From assembly GCA_009827225.1 (NCBI GenBank), contig WUAI01000011.1, positions 1 through 64,000 of the forward strand: 64,000 nucleotides of DNA, in the 5' to 3' direction. The notes beneath the pieces are model-generated. The model was not told the origin of the DNA. It ran no database searches and saw only the letters and a list, made by a program, of their open reading frames with translations. Positions 62,965 to 64,000 of the stretch are shown one piece after another. A program made the position numbers and the translations under genes. Positions within the stretch are counted from its first letter, which is position 1, and the number at the start of each line of letters is the position of its first letter. This DNA comes from Flavobacteriaceae bacterium (GTDB taxonomy: Bacteria > Bacteroidota > Bacteroidia > Flavobacteriales > Flavobacteriaceae).

Positions 62965-63603
62965 TTATATATCCAGAATTAATAGTTGTTTATTCTCCAG
63001 AGTACTCAATAAGGTTTTCACGTAATCCCGGATACTTTTAGAGCGGTTGTCATTTTCTACGATATCAATATTTCCGCTCCAAATCAATTCTCGTTCTTTA
63101 TCCGGACAAATACAGTATAGGTTCGTCTCCGCGTGATAAAGCTTATACGACTGGTAGGCCAACTTGGTATTGAAAGCACCTTGTGATTCAAAATAGTCCT
63201 CTTTAAAGCTGTTGAATGTATCATTGAAGTCCCTTATTTCCTGAACCGCACTTACCTTATCCTCCACACCAGTTACTTTTGAAAACAAAATGGCGTCGAA
63301 ACCTGCTTCCAGCAATTGTTGCTCGATCTCATCCAATTCGTCTTCGGTTTTCTTTTCATCGGTAAAAGACGTTTCAAAAAAATCGATACTTCTAACAGCG
63401 GCCACATCGTTCTTTTCCAGTTGTTGTGTTAACTGGGTTTCAAATTCCTTACGCAATCCAAGGTCTTCTGCCATACCGATGACTAATACTTTGTTTGAAT
63501 AGAAATCGGCGGTATCCGGGCTTTTCCAGTCATTCACCAATTTACTGGATGAACAAGAACTAAGAAGACCGGCGATAATTGTAACTAAGATGATTGATCT
63601 CAT
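62965..63603 (-). CDS. Lipoprotein of unknown function
   Basis: 212 residues. Signal peptide with lipobox LSSC and acylated Cys17 followed by SSSK. The mature domain has a Rossmann-like beginning (NKVLVIGMAEDLGLRKEFET) and a later FDAILFSKVTGVED strand, similar in shape to the TolB N-terminal or DUF4136-type outer-membrane lipoproteins. I cannot assign a function. It is 27 bp upstream of the dehydrogenase gene and may share its transcript. Confidence 0.82.
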   Translation of the reverse strand: MRSIILVTIIAGLLSSCSSSKLVNDWKSPDTADFYSNKVLVIGMAEDLGLRKEFETQLTQQLEKNDVAAVRSIDFFETSFTDEKKTEDELDEIEQQLLEAGFDAILFSKVTGVEDKVSAVQEIRDFNDTFNSFKEDYFESQGAFNTKLAYQSYKLYHAETNLYCICPDKERELIWSGNIDIVENDNRSKSIRDYVKTLLSTLENKQLLILDI

Positions 63604-63632
63604 AATAAATAGGTTAAGGATTGATGATAGGA

Positions 63633-64000
63633 TTAATTAAGAAGTCTTTTTTGTTTTTGAGCTTTCATGATACGTTTGATAAGCATGAAAATCTCTTTTT
63701 TAGTTTTTCTGAAATCGGACTCATAAGAAAGTACTTTGATCTTCAATGCGTGGTGTTCAACTTTGAAGGCCTTCTCTTCCTGAATCTGATCTTCTCCGTC
63801 CACCAGAATTTCCATCTTATTGGAATGCGCAGCCACCTCTTTGAGGAGTTCTTTTAATACTTTGTCCTCCTTCGAAAGTTCTGTGATAACCCTGAAGCTC
63901 TTTTTATAAATCTCCCCGGAGATAAGATTCAAGGTATAGTTTTCTATCAATGAATTGAGAAACTGAATCTCGTCTTTGATGAAACGCAATTCACTTAGCC
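63633..64000 (-). CDS. Coiled-coil protein of unknown function (5' end outside window)
   Basis: At least 122 residues. The frame stays open to the right edge (L-S-E-L-R-F-I-K-D-E), and the only in-window start is a TTG at 63989 within conserved-looking helix sequence, so the true start is probably beyond 64000. The protein is highly charged and helical (ELSKEDKVLKELLKEVAAHS; EEKAFKVEHHALKIKVLSYE) and is likely a coiled coil, cytoplasmic. No family recognised. It stops 29 bp before the lipoprotein start. Confidence 0.7.
   Translation of the reverse strand, partial: LSELRFIKDEIQFLNSLIENYTLNLISGEIYKKSFRVITELSKEDKVLKELLKEVAAHSNKMEILVDGEDQIQEEKAFKVEHHALKIKVLSYESDFRKTKKEIFMLIKRIMKAQKQKRLLN

Noticed and set aside
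1-64000. Mobile elements, phage genes, rRNA, CRISPR arrays
   Set aside because: Looked for transposase or integrase motifs, terminal repeats and repeat-spacer patterns in the sequence; none seen.

Overview
The window is a contiguous, gene-dense chromosomal segment of a Bacteroidota bacterium, most likely a marine member of the Flavobacteriaceae. The evidence is a SusC/SusD pair, two exported proteins with type IX secretion C-terminal domains, the fused CcoNO form of cbb3 oxidase, TonB receptors with carboxypeptidase-like N-terminal domains, and repeated Bacteroidota-type -7 promoter boxes (TAnnTTTG) in front of genes. It looks like core genome: no insertion sequence, phage, CRISPR array or rRNA was found. 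One tRNA gene, tRNA-Ser(GGA), is present.

Layout. 0-2.4 kb: ExbB/ExbD-type proton-driven motor operon (two ExbD-like proteins, one cut by the left edge). 2.5-5 kb: tRNA-Ser, asparaginase and TatD, then a divergent retropepsin-like protease. 5-8 kb: TPR histidine kinase and LuxR-type response regulator, followed by a 45-residue membrane ORF. 8-12 kb: 2-oxoglutarate dehydrogenase E1/E2. 12-13.6 kb: outer-membrane protein and polyprenyl diphosphate synthase, tail to tail. 13.7-20.5 kb: TetR-TolC-HlyD-RND efflux operon. 20.5-24.8 kb: SusD and SusC. 25-29.7 kb: aspS, cold-shock protein, tadA, dxs. 29.7-33.7 kb: secreted M36 metalloprotease and dGTPase. 33.7-41.7 kb: TonB receptor, duplicated beta-helix lipoprotein, YwqK-like protein and PiT phosphate transporter with a PhoU-like tail. 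42.5-46 kb: class Ia ribonucleotide reductase with an AT-rich 422-bp upstream region. 46.5-51.3 kb: lipoprotein, DUF3109, MarC, C-terminal protease, dCMP deaminase and HupE-like genes. 51.4-61 kb: a small T9SS cargo protein, then a nine-gene cbb3 oxidase and maturation cluster. 61-64 kb: universal stress protein, D-2-hydroxyacid dehydrogenase, a lipoprotein and an edge-truncated gene.

The most interesting signals are three. First, 11-bp-phased TTAACM/CTAACA-type direct repeats stand before the TonB receptor/beta-helix pair and before the phosphate transporter, suggesting a phosphate-responsive uptake locus. Second, the gap upstream of nrdBA carries three exact TTTTCAACA boxes (two in tandem) and a 33-bp near-perfect palindrome, suggesting DnaA control of nrd or a replication origin. 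Third, several -7 promoter boxes lie only a few bases before the start codon (dxs, the TetR gene, marC), pointing to leaderless or near-leaderless mRNAs and correcting several start codons. A 44-residue single-span protein at the end of the cbb3 cluster is a candidate oxidase microprotein. All functional statements come from reading motifs by eye; no database search or computation was run.
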